Source: Bifidobacterium breve (GTDB taxonomy: Bacteria > Actinomycetota > Thermoleophilia > Miltoncostaeales > Miltoncostaeaceae). From it: 15,551 bases of DNA. Shown here piece by piece: positions 1 through 6,193 of this stretch. The stretch spans positions 1-15,551 of the forward strand of contig CAMCOB010000021.1 in assembly GCA_945876305.1 (NCBI GenBank). The letters are read 5' to 3'. The first letter of the stretch is position 1. Each line of letters starts with the position of its first letter. The notes below the pieces were generated by a model, which saw only the letters and a program-made list of their open reading frames with translations, had not been told where the DNA came from and did no database searches. The position numbers and the translations under genes are program-made.

Positions 1-38
1 ACGCGGTGCTCTGAACCCTCACAAAAAGGGCAAATCAT
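1..38 (-). CDS. nrdR: Transcriptional repressor NrdR (N-terminal fragment, runs off the left edge)
   Basis: Only the first 12 codons are visible, reading leftward from an ATG at 38: MICPFCEGSEHR followed by a partial codon. NrdR proteins start with a zinc ribbon of the form M-x-C-P-F/Y-C, a short gap, then a basic residue and V-x-D-S-R, and the visible part fits this. NrdR is known as the ATP/dATP-sensing repressor of ribonucleotide reductase genes. The upstream DNA strengthens the call, because two 16-bp sites starting ACACTA (the canonical NrdR half-site) lie within 60 bp of the start. There is no Shine-Dalgarno sequence. A TAGTGT -10-like element ends 7 nt before the ATG, as in leaderless actinobacterial genes. 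The alternative is another small zinc-ribbon protein, since only the CPFC half of the ribbon is in view. Confidence 0.68.
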   Translation of the reverse strand, partial: MICPFCEGSEHR

Positions 39-45
39 GGTGAAA

Positions 46-61
46 ACACTAGGTGTGGGGT
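46..61 (-). promoter_or_regulatory. Candidate NrdR box 1, overlapping a leaderless-type -10 element
   Basis: On the + strand this reads ACACTAGGTGTGGGGT. The first six bases match the left half of the canonical NrdR box (ACACTATATATAGTGT) exactly, and the reverse complement matches 11 of 16 positions by my count. In the nrdR direction the conserved half-site TAGTGT also looks like a -10 hexamer (TAnnnT), 7 nt from the ATG at 38. Binding here would therefore occlude RNA polymerase and give autoregulation (inference). Confidence 0.5.
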
Positions 62-78
62 CGGCAGCATGAGAGGGC

Positions 79-94
79 ACACTACATGCGGGGT
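79..94 (-). promoter_or_regulatory. Candidate NrdR box 2
   Basis: The + strand reads ACACTACATGCGGGGT. It shares ACACTA at one end and GGGGT at the other with the site at 46-61. The start-to-start distance is 33 bp, close to three helical turns. NrdR boxes are known to occur in pairs spaced by whole helical turns. The site overlaps the left arm of the 87-106 palindrome. Confidence 0.45.
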
Positions 95-106
95 CTAGAC
101 CCCGCA
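87..106. repeat. Perfect 20-bp palindrome upstream of nrdR
   Basis: TGCGGGGTCTAGACCCCGCA is identical to its reverse complement. As RNA on either strand it can form an 8-bp stem with a CTAG loop. Neither side has a T tract, so it is a weak candidate for an intrinsic terminator insulating nrdR from lepB read-through. It could equally be an operator, as it overlaps candidate NrdR box 2. Confidence 0.6.
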
Positions 107-214
107 AGTTCCGATTGTTGCGAAGTGCCCGCTCGGAGCGATAATCGCAGCCTCAATTGGGTTTCCGTGCACTCACGAGGAGTGCCGACTTCTCCGCTGC
201 CACCAGGCAACAAC

Positions 215-236
215 GACCCCTGCCGCAGGGTTCACC
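215..236. repeat. Degenerate copy of the 36-nt repeat core
   Basis: GACCCCTGCCGCAGGGTTCACC resembles the core GACCCCTCGGCAGGGGGGCACC found twice at 8924-9025. The ends agree and the hairpin centre differs. The similarity is short and could be coincidence in GC-rich DNA. Confidence 0.35.
218..230 (-). terminator. Weak candidate terminator downstream of lepB
   Basis: Read leftward, CCCTG-CGG-CAGGG forms a 5-bp GC stem followed by GTCGTTGTTG, which is only moderately T-rich. It lies about 190 nt past the lepB stop. It is also the core of a degenerate copy of the repeat seen twice near 8924-9025, so it may simply be a repeat. Confidence 0.25.
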
Positions 237-242
237 GTCCAC

Positions 243-285
243 GGGGTCAGTCCCCGGTGGGGGTCAGTCACCGTCACAAATGTGC
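243..285. repeat. G-rich 17-nt-period repeat, intergenic copy
   Basis: GGGGTCAGT recurs with a 17-nt period (TCAGT at 247 and 264), and GGGG/CCCC can pair around TCAGT. The tail reads CACCGTCACAAATGTG. The same arrangement, with three units and a CGCCGTGACAAAAGTG tail, occurs inside pabB at 7248-7308. A partly inverted version of the tail (ACTTTTGTCACCGC) lies at 303-316, so this copy resembles a REP/BIME-type element. Confidence 0.75.
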
Positions 286-416
286 ACGGTGCGGGTGGGC
301 GTACTTTTGTCACCGCTTTCGCGGTCCTCGCGGCCTTGCGCGGCGGGGAGACGGCCAGCGCGAGACCGACGTACCTGCGTCGTCTCAGGTGCTCACGACA
401 CCGCTGATGCCGACAA

Positions 417-1163
417 CTAGCTGAGGAACTGCAGACGTGTGATGGGCCAGTAGATGAGCTCTGCCTGGCCAATCACGTTGTCCTCGGGTGTGAACTCGGC
501 GTTGCGATCCAGCCACACGTGCGCATCGCACGATCCGGGCCGGTTATCCCCCAGCACCAGCAACTGGCCCGGCGGCACCACCGGGAATGACGCCGTGTAA
601 TCAGGAGTGAGGGCGGTCGGCACGATAAATGGCTGGGCCTCGGCCTGGCCTTCCTTCTTCACGAAGGTCACGTGGGTGGTGTCGCCATCCTTCAACTGCT
701 GCTCGGTGACCCCATCAGGGCCGAACGAATTGGGGGTGGCGGTGCGCTTTACCGCGGCAGCACCACCGGGGCGCAACTCCGGATACGGGCTGGTGGATGA
801 GATGGTGACCTCGCGCACGCTCACCTGATCACCCGGGACTCCGATAACCCGCTTGACGAAGGGCACATCGCCGAGCTCACTGCACGCGGCGCGTGCGCCC
901 ATGGTGGGGTCGAACACGATGATGTCGCCCGGCGAGATATCCCTCAGCTTGTAGATGACCCGGTTGGCGATCACGCGGTCCGGGGCGCGGTCGCCAGTGG
1001 AGTTGGCGCCTTGGATGGCTGGAAACATCGAGTTGGTGGGGATCTCATACGGCTTGGCAAGCGACGCCTGGATGACAAAAGCCAGAGTGATCGCCACAAC
1101 CACCGGCAATATGAGGTCCTTCACCAGCTTGCGCACGCTATTGGCGTCCCGTCGGCGGACCAT
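417..1163 (-). CDS. lepB: Type I signal peptidase
   Basis: Serine-lysine endopeptidase that removes signal peptides from Sec/Tat-exported proteins at the outer face of the cytoplasmic membrane. The 248-residue protein has an N-terminal membrane segment (about 17-34), box B with catalytic Ser45 (IPTNSMFPAI), the GDIIVF motif (79-84), box D with catalytic Lys104 (PFVKRVIGVPGD, 101-112) and box E GDNRPGSCDAH (205-215). Box E usually reads GDNRxxSxDSR; here the last Ser-Arg is Ala-His. The frame is open further upstream, but the N-terminus from ATG 1163 (MVRRRDANSVRK) gives the usual short cytoplasmic head and single anchor. That start overlaps the end of the upstream secreted-protein gene by 26 nt, suggesting translational coupling in one leftward operon. 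Confidence 0.93.
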   Translation of the reverse strand: MVRRRDANSVRKLVKDLILPVVVAITLAFVIQASLAKPYEIPTNSMFPAIQGANSTGDRAPDRVIANRVIYKLRDISPGDIIVFDPTMGARAACSELGDVPFVKRVIGVPGDQVSVREVTISSTSPYPELRPGGAAAVKRTATPNSFGPDGVTEQQLKDGDTTHVTFVKKEGQAEAQPFIVPTALTPDYTASFPVVPPGQLLVLGDNRPGSCDAHVWLDRNAEFTPEDNVIGQAELIYWPITRLQFLS

Positions 1164-1785
1164 CGCCACCACGACGGCGGCTGATGATGAACCATGCGCC
1201 GGCGGCGATAAGTGCCAGCACGGCGAGCACGATGATGACGATGACAGCGCCCGGCAGCCCGGAGTCCTCACTTACTGCGGCAGATGAGGCGCCATCGGAT
1301 GCCGCGCCGCAGGCCTCACCAGGGCGACGCAGGTTGGTCAGCTCGGCCTGGCGGATGACGTCAACGGCTGCGCCGTACTGCTGCTGGTCAGGGCGGATTT
1401 GCCGCAGGGCGTCCTCGAACTGCGCCAGCGTGTAGCAGCCGTTTATCTGGCCGTTGTCTTCGTAGTCGGCCAACACGACCCGGCCAGTGACCTCGTTGGA
1501 CGCCTTGGCACCCGACGCAGCCGTGGCCGATACCCGTGTGGTGCCCACGCACTGGATCTCTGCTTGCTGGATGACGTCAACCGCAGCGCCGTACTGCTGC
1601 TGATCCGGCCGCACCGCCTTGAGCGCGGCCGCGTAGTCACCGGGTGCGTAGCACTGCTCCAACTGCCCGTTATCGGCGTAGTCCGCGAGCACGGCCTGCC
1701 CACTCGCGAACGCGGACGAGGCAAAGAGCCCCATCACAAGCGCGAGGAGGAACGACACGGCTACGCTGGAGCGGATGATGGTCAT
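1138..1785 (-). CDS. Secreted membrane-anchored protein with duplicated VLADY.DNGQ domain
   Basis: This 215-residue protein is predicted to sit outside the cell. It has a signal peptide (1-28, cleavage after AFA), two copies of a domain of about 45 residues (32-76 and 103-147), a linker, a transmembrane helix (about 179-202) and a cytoplasmic RRR tail. Each repeat follows VLADYxDNGQ, a single CY, a hydrophobic-rich helix, then RPDQQQYGAAVDVIxQAE. One Cys per repeat plus Cys79 and Cys159 could form disulphides. I recognise no named family. It is upstream of and overlaps lepB, so signal peptidase and a probable substrate would be made together. Its ATG is 24 bp from the divergent ligase start, and it lacks a clear Shine-Dalgarno sequence. 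LPGA before the helix is not an LPxTG sorting signal. Confidence 0.85.
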   Translation of the reverse strand: MTIIRSSVAVSFLLALVMGLFASSAFASGQAVLADYADNGQLEQCYAPGDYAAALKAVRPDQQQYGAAVDVIQQAEIQCVGTTRVSATAASGAKASNEVTGRVVLADYEDNGQINGCYTLAQFEDALRQIRPDQQQYGAAVDVIRQAELTNLRRPGEACGAASDGASSAAVSEDSGLPGAVIVIIVLAVLALIAAGAWFIISRRRGGDGPPTGRQ

Positions 1786-1809
1786 AAGGGTGAGAGCGCC
1801 CGAGGCGCG

Positions 1810-3834
1810 ATGCGCCGCCGGGAATCTGGCGAGCGTACCAGCGCCCCATGGGGCTGGCGAGTTCGTGCGTCACGGGGGCACCCGCTGACACCCCGGCGTG
1901 CGCGCACTGAGACGCCGCTGTTGGTGGGGGCTCTGCTGCTGGCCGGCTGGACCCTTCTCACCGTAATGAACGGGGGCATCGATCTGGGCGATGGCCTGGC
2001 GACGCGGGGGGCCACGGCAGCGCTGTTTGCCACGGTCATCGCTGCGCCCACCGCCGCATGGGCGCTCATGCGCGCTCGCAACCATGCAGCCGTGCGATCG
2101 GGGCCCGCGCTCATCGCCATCGTCGGTCTGCTGGGGCTTGCGGTGTGGTCGGGTATCTCCATTCTCTGGGCGCTTGCCCCCGACATGGCCTGGACTGAGG
2201 CCAACCACACGGCACTTGCGTTTTTGGCGCTGATGCTGGGAATCACCCTTGGGGCGCTCATCCCCAGGGCTCCCGAGCGCTTTGCCGCTGGGCTGGCGCT
2301 GGCCACCGCACCCATCATCGCGTGGGCGCTGCTCGCCCGTTGCCTGCCCACGATCTTCGGCAGCGACTACGAGCCCTCGCGCCTGCAGGCTCCCATGGGG
2401 TACTGGAACGCGCTGGCGCTGGTGTGTGTGATGGCCGTGCCGGGAATCCTGTGGTGGGCGGGACGACGGGGGGCATCGCAGACGAGCCTCTTTGTGTCGT
2501 CCGGCGCCCTGGCCGTGGTCATCACCGCGCTCATGCTCACCTATTCGCGCAGTGGGCTGCTCGGGCTCATCCTGGTGCTGGTCATCGTGCTGTGGATGGT
2601 GCCCGGACGCATTCGCATGCTGTCGGTGCTGATCGGCGGCGGCATCGGCGCCCTGCTCCCCGTGGTGTACGGACTCACCACCGATGCGCTCACCGACGAC
2701 GCCCTGATTGCCGCCGACCGCAGCGGGGCGGGGTTTGGACTGCTGTGGAGGATCGTGCTCGGAGCAGCCATCGCTGTGGGCATCGCGTGGCTGGCGGCCC
2801 GGGTACTGGGCGGGGGCAGGCTCAACCGCAGGCGCGCCGGCATCGCCGCGCTGGCGATCGCCGCTGTGGGAGTGCTCGGCGTGGTGGGGTACTCCGCAGC
2901 CAACCCCGACACAGTGGGTAACTGGATCTCCACGCGCGCGAGCGAGGTGGCGGGAACCTCGGGCGGGTTGGCCAATACCCCCGGGCGCCTCGGCAGCCTC
3001 GACACCAACCAGCGAATCGACTGGTGGACGGAAGCGGCGCGGTCGGTAGAACAGGCGCCGCTCATTGGCGAGGGCGCAGGTTCGTTTGCGCTGGTGCACC
3101 TGCGCGAGCGCACCAGCGCCGAGGACCGCCTGAACGTGCGCCAGCCGCACCAGCTGGTGCTTGAGGTGCTGTCGGGGCTGGGTGTGATCGGGCTGGCACT
3201 GCTGGGGTGTCTGGTGGCTGGCATCGCGTGGGCGGTGGTGCGCGCCCGCACCCGTGGTGCGCCCGCCACCATCGCGCTGCCCCTGGCCATCGTGGCCGCC
3301 TTCCTCCTGCAATGCCAGCTCGACTGGACATGGACGGTGCCCGCCCTCACCACTGCCGCAATGGCTGCCGGCGGAGTACTGATTGCGGCCGGGGCGCCGG
3401 GGCCAGCCGCCCCCGGGCGTTCGCTGCCACGGGGCGCGGTCGTTGCCGGGTGGATAGTGGTGCCAGTGCTCATCATCAGCGCGCTTATGCCGTGGTGGAG
3501 CCAGCAGGACGTTGCGGCGGGCAACGCCGCCGTGGCCGCCGGGCAGCCGGCGCTGGCCGATTCCAAGGCATCGGAGGCGTCATGGCTCAACCCATTCTCC
3601 ATCCAGCCGTGGCTCCTGAAGGCCCGTGCCGCCGCGTTGCGGGGTGACCCGGTGGCGCTTCGCGATGCCGCGCGCCAGGCAACGGTGGTTCAGCCCGACA
3701 ATCCCAGCGCGTGGACCATTCTGGCGCTGGCGCTTGGCGACTCGGCGGCGGGGCGCAATGCCTGGCGCCACGTGCTGCAACTCAATCCGCTCGATATCCG
3801 TGCCCGCGCGGCACTGGAGGACACCAGGCCATGA
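1810..3834 (+). CDS. O-antigen ligase / Wzy-like polymerase family protein with C-terminal TPR region
   Basis: Multi-pass membrane protein of 674 residues from this start. Hydrophobic helices span roughly 36-480 and include a TYSRSGLLGL segment (244-253) and a large external loop with GEGAGSFALVHLRER and QPHQLVLEVLSGLGVIGL (about 420-462). That pattern, ending in the H-Q-L-x-L-E helix, is typical of the Wzy_C/RfaL superfamily, which joins or polymerises undecaprenyl-linked glycans. After two or three more helices, residues from about 510 form TPR-like helices (ASWLNPFSIQPWLLKARAAA, then PDNPSAWTILALAL and LNPLDIRARAALE). Substrate is unknown; in a monoderm it would be a cell-wall or exopolysaccharide. 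The frame is open far upstream, antisense to the secreted-protein gene. ATG 1810 with a GAGG 4 nt upstream is the best start, but a shorter N-terminus is possible. Confidence 0.82.
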   Translation: MRRRESGERTSAPWGWRVRASRGHPLTPRRARTETPLLVGALLLAGWTLLTVMNGGIDLGDGLATRGATAALFATVIAAPTAAWALMRARNHAAVRSGPALIAIVGLLGLAVWSGISILWALAPDMAWTEANHTALAFLALMLGITLGALIPRAPERFAAGLALATAPIIAWALLARCLPTIFGSDYEPSRLQAPMGYWNALALVCVMAVPGILWWAGRRGASQTSLFVSSGALAVVITALMLTYSRSGLLGLILVLVIVLWMVPGRIRMLSVLIGGGIGALLPVVYGLTTDALTDDALIAADRSGAGFGLLWRIVLGAAIAVGIAWLAARVLGGGRLNRRRAGIAALAIAAVGVLGVVGYSAANPDTVGNWISTRASEVAGTSGGLANTPGRLGSLDTNQRIDWWTEAARSVEQAPLIGEGAGSFALVHLRERTSAEDRLNVRQPHQLVLEVLSGLGVIGLALLGCLVAGIAWAVVRARTRGAPATIALPLAIVAAFLLQCQLDWTWTVPALTTAAMAAGGVLIAAGAPGPAAPGRSLPRGAVVAGWIVVPVLIISALMPWWSQQDVAAGNAAVAAGQPALADSKASEASWLNPFSIQPWLLKARAAALRGDPVALRDAARQATVVQPDNPSAWTILALALGDSAAGRNAWRHVLQLNPLDIRARAALEDTRP

Positions 3835-4649
3835 GCGACGATGATGACGATGACCGCCAGGACGACGACGACCACGACTACGGCATGTTTGTGGAGGGGG
3901 TCGCCGGCACGTACGACGAAATCCTGGTGCCCGCCCTGTTTGACCCCTGGGCATCAGAGGTAACGGCGCGCCTGGGCGAGGCATCGGGCACCGTGCTGGA
4001 CGTTGCATGCGGCACGGGTGTGCTGGCGCAGCACCTCATCGATGCGGGGTGGATGCACGTAATCGGCGTTGATCTTTCGCCATGGATGCTGGAGCGCGCG
4101 ATCGAGCGCACCCCCGAGGCGGAGTGGATCGAGGGCGATCTGTGTGCGCTGCCGCTGGACGATGGCGCGGCCGACGCCCTGGCATCGAGCTTCGGGCTCA
4201 TGTTCATTACCGAGCCCGGTGAGGCACTGGCCGAGATGGCCCGGGTAACCCGCCGGGGTGGGCCCATGGTCATCTCCACCTGGGGCTACCTGGAGGATTC
4301 GCCGGGCATGTACTGCATCGCAGAGGCCCTTGAGTCGGTGGCTGGGCTCAGCGGGTCAAAACCGCTGCGCCGGGCATTCACCATGGGCGACCTCGACGAT
4401 CTCGCCGAGCATGCCGACGACGTGGGCCTGGCCGACGTACGGGTGTCGGTGCACACCATCGATGTGCTGTTCGACTCGCTGTCAGATATCGCTGAGGTGT
4501 ATTCCACCGCACTCGGTCTGGGTGACCCGTCTGAGGCCGAGGCACTTGAGGAGGTGTTGACTACGACGATGAAACCGTGGATGCAGGGCGACACGGTGGA
4601 GTTCCCGCTGAGCGGGATCATCCTTGAGGCAACCGGACGAGGTAACTGA
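3831..4649 (+). CDS. SAM-dependent class I methyltransferase with poly-Asp N-terminus
   Basis: 272-residue protein. Motif I VLDVACGTG (55-63) and the acidic VDLSPWMLERA (80-90) form the SAM pocket. EGDLCALPLDDGAADALAS (101-119) and the ARVTRRGGPMVISTWG strand region (137-152) complete a Methyltransf_11-type fold. The acceptor is not predictable. The N-terminus is unusual: 10 of residues 3-14 are Asp, ahead of YGMFVEGVAGTYDE, where the family normally begins. The ATG overlaps the ligase stop (ATGA), and the next gene follows after 2 nt, so the three are translationally coupled. A role in modifying the ligase's glycan or lipid substrate is inference from operon position only; a small-molecule methyltransferase is equally possible. 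Confidence 0.85.
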   Translation: MSDDDDDDRQDDDDHDYGMFVEGVAGTYDEILVPALFDPWASEVTARLGEASGTVLDVACGTGVLAQHLIDAGWMHVIGVDLSPWMLERAIERTPEAEWIEGDLCALPLDDGAADALASSFGLMFITEPGEALAEMARVTRRGGPMVISTWGYLEDSPGMYCIAEALESVAGLSGSKPLRRAFTMGDLDDLAEHADDVGLADVRVSVHTIDVLFDSLSDIAEVYSTALGLGDPSEAEALEEVLTTTMKPWMQGDTVEFPLSGIILEATGRGN

Positions 4650-4651
4650 GC

Positions 4652-5368
4652 ATGGCGACGATCGTTCTCATTCATCCATTTCCAGTGGACGCCACGTTCT
4701 GGGATCCGGTGGCTGGTGTGCTTCGGGCCGCGGGCCACGACGTGATCACACCCAACCTTCCCGGATTCGGCGGCAGGCAGCTGGAGCCGGACTGGACGAT
4801 GCCTGGAGAGGCGGACAGTCTGGCCGCGCAGATCCCCGCGGGGTCGGTGGTGGTTGGGCTCTCGATGGGTGGCTACGCCGCATTGGCATTGCTCGCCGCA
4901 CACCCCGACCGGGTGGGCTCGCTGGTACTGGCCGATACCCGTGCAGCGGGCGAAGCGCCCGACGGCATGGCCGGGCGCCGCGACACGGCGGCATCACTGC
5001 GTGCCAACGGCAGCGCCGCATTCCTCGACGCCTTCGTACCAAAGGCGCTCCGGCCCGACCCCGCACCGGCGGTGGTCGCCCAGCTTCGACAGATCGCAGA
5101 GGCCCAGCCGGCCGGCGCAATGGCCGACGCCACCATGGCCATCGCCACACGTGACGACACGGATGGTCTGCTGCCACACATCGCTGTGCCGGTGCTCGTG
5201 ATCGTGGGCGAGCACGACGCGATCATCCCGCCGTCGGTGCACACCGAAATGGCCGCACGCATCCCGGATGCCACGCTGGCAGTCATTGGCGGAGCTGGTC
5301 ACCTGACCGCGCTCGAAGAGCCCGAGGAGTTCTCCGACCTGCTGCTGGCACACATCGCGCAGTCCTAA
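4652..5368 (+). CDS. Alpha/beta hydrolase with intact catalytic triad
   Basis: 238-residue cytosolic enzyme with no signal peptide. The triad is visible: Ser71 in the nucleophile elbow GLSMGG (69-74), Asp189 in VGEHDA (185-190) and His217 in GAGHLT (214-219). The HPF near residues 8-10 corresponds to the HG oxyanion region, and PGFGG follows at 37-41. Length and layout match small esterase/lactonase-type members (abhydrolase_1/6); the substrate cannot be assigned. It is the third gene of the ligase-methyltransferase operon. A gap of 120 nt with a promoter separates it from a second hydrolase-fold gene with related architecture. Confidence 0.88.
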   Translation: MATIVLIHPFPVDATFWDPVAGVLRAAGHDVITPNLPGFGGRQLEPDWTMPGEADSLAAQIPAGSVVVGLSMGGYAALALLAAHPDRVGSLVLADTRAAGEAPDGMAGRRDTAASLRANGSAAFLDAFVPKALRPDPAPAVVAQLRQIAEAQPAGAMADATMAIATRDDTDGLLPHIAVPVLVIVGEHDAIIPPSVHTEMAARIPDATLAVIGGAGHLTALEEPEEFSDLLLAHIAQS

Positions 5369-5414
5369 AGCCCATGGGTGCGGGCAGTAAACAACCTGCA
5401 AATCGCACTATTAT

Positions 5415-5444
5415 TTGACGGCGCACATACCTTTGGCCTAAGAT
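5415..5444 (+). promoter_or_regulatory. Sigma70-type promoter for the second hydrolase-fold gene
   Basis: TTGACG at 5415-5420 and TAAGAT at 5439-5444 are separated by 18 bp, close to the vegetative consensus. The predicted transcript starts near 5451 and has a leader of about 38 nt before the ATG at 5489. The segment is visibly more AT-rich than its surroundings. Confidence 0.72.
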
Positions 5445-5478
5445 CCCCGGTCGCGAATCACCACGTGTTCGCCTGACC

Positions 5479-5484
5479 GAGGAG
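5479..5484 (+). promoter_or_regulatory. Ribosome binding site for the gene at 5489
   Basis: GAGGAG ends 4 nt before the ATG at 5489. It is the strongest Shine-Dalgarno sequence in this half of the window, and it fixes the start codon. Confidence 0.7.
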
Positions 5485-5488
5485 CCAT

Positions 5489-6193
5489 ATGCCGTCACTT
5501 CCGCCCGCGATTCACCTGTCGTTCACCACAGATGGGGATGGACCCCTGGTGGTGGCGCTGCATGATGTCGGGCGACCGTCGGCTGATCTGCGTAAGGCCC
5601 TCAAGCCGCTGCTGAAGCACCACCGCGTAATGGTTCCCGAGCTGCGCGGCCATGGAGAGTCGCCGTCACCGGCGGGTCCGTGGAGCATTGACGACTTTGC
5701 ATCCGACGTCGCGCGCCTGGTCGCGGGCGAAGGTGGCGGCGCAGTGATGCTGGGTATTGGGCTCGGAGGCGCAACGGCACTGGCCCTCGCCCTGGGCCAC
5801 CCCGGGCTGGTTGCCGGCCTGGTGCTGTCGGGTATCGGCCCGCGGGGCGAGGACCCCGACGGGCGCGACCGCTGGATGCTCATCGCCCGCGCCCTGCGTG
5901 AGCGCAACCGTGACGAGGGTCAGGCACTCGCCGCCGAGGCCATGGCCACCCGCCCCGACTGGCGCGGTGCGCTGGCCCAGGTGGATGCGCCGGTGGCCAT
6001 CGTGGCCGGCGAGAACGACAAGGCCGTGCCACCCAACGATCAGCGCGAGTTGGCCATCTGGCTGCGCGCCGCCACGTTCGAGGTGGCCGAGGGTGCGGGC
6101 CACGACATGGCGAAGGACGGCGGCGCCCACCTGGTGGACGCCGTTCGCCGCCTCTCACCCACCGGCGACCGCGCGGTCGGTGCTTCCCGCTAG
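5489..6193 (+). CDS. Alpha/beta-hydrolase-fold protein lacking the nucleophile serine (possible pseudoenzyme)
   Basis: 234-residue protein that aligns by eye with the hydrolase just upstream: HDVG (25-28), PELRGHGES (50-58), the elbow strand AVMLGIGLGGATAL (85-98), GENDKAVP (174-181) and EGAGHDM (201-207). The elbow reads G-I-G-L-G, so the serine position is Gly91 (codon GGG). The acid Asp177 and His205 positions are kept. HG is also changed to HD in the oxyanion region. Without a nucleophile it may be a non-hydrolytic member (C-C bond lyase, ligand-binding or scaffold role) or a decayed paralogue, though the frame is intact and it has a good promoter and ribosome binding site. Its TAG overlaps the stop of the convergent gene (shared CTAG at 6190-6193). 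Confidence 0.85.
   Translation: MPSLPPAIHLSFTTDGDGPLVVALHDVGRPSADLRKALKPLLKHHRVMVPELRGHGESPSPAGPWSIDDFASDVARLVAGEGGGAVMLGIGLGGATALALALGHPGLVAGLVLSGIGPRGEDPDGRDRWMLIARALRERNRDEGQALAAEAMATRPDWRGALAQVDAPVAIVAGENDKAVPPNDQRELAIWLRAATFEVAEGAGHDMAKDGGAHLVDAVRRLSPTGDRAVGASR

Larger units (their letters stand above)
39..416. other. nrdR-lepB intergenic region, repeat-rich and apparently non-coding
   Basis: About 380 nt lie between the nrdR start and the lepB stop. Short open frames exist on both strands, but none has convincing protein composition or a ribosome binding site. The region holds the NrdR boxes, the 20-bp palindrome, a 6-bp hairpin at 169-185 (GCACTC/GAGTGC), a CCCTG/CAGGG hairpin at 218-230, the G-rich repeat at 243-285, a hairpin at 269-291 (CACCGTCAC/GTG-C-ACGGTG) and a perfect ACCGC-TTTC-GCGGT hairpin at 312-325. 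I recognise no tRNA, tmRNA or riboswitch here. Confidence 0.6.

Noticed and set aside
100..300. tRNA, tmRNA or riboswitch in the left intergenic region
   Set aside because: TTCCGATT near 109-116 looked like a T-loop, but the flanks do not pair into a T-stem and no cloverleaf or CCA end is present. No known riboswitch core was recognised.
53..424. Open frame of 123 codons between nrdR and lepB on the + strand
   Set aside because: It runs across the palindrome and repeats, has no ribosome binding site, is rich in Arg/Pro/Ser as expected of GC-rich non-coding DNA, and has no recognisable motif.
1138..1260. LPxTG cell-wall sorting signal in the secreted protein
   Set aside because: LPGA precedes the membrane helix, but the Thr-Gly needed by sortase is missing. 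A simple transmembrane anchor is the better reading.
1399..1809. N-terminal extension of the ligase frame to an ATG at 1399
   Set aside because: It would be fully antisense to the secreted-protein gene, and its translation is low in hydrophobic residues and unlike the family. It is an open shadow of high-GC coding sequence.
5369..5400. Terminator after the first alpha/beta hydrolase
   Set aside because: GCCC...GGGC gives only a 4-bp stem with no T tract.
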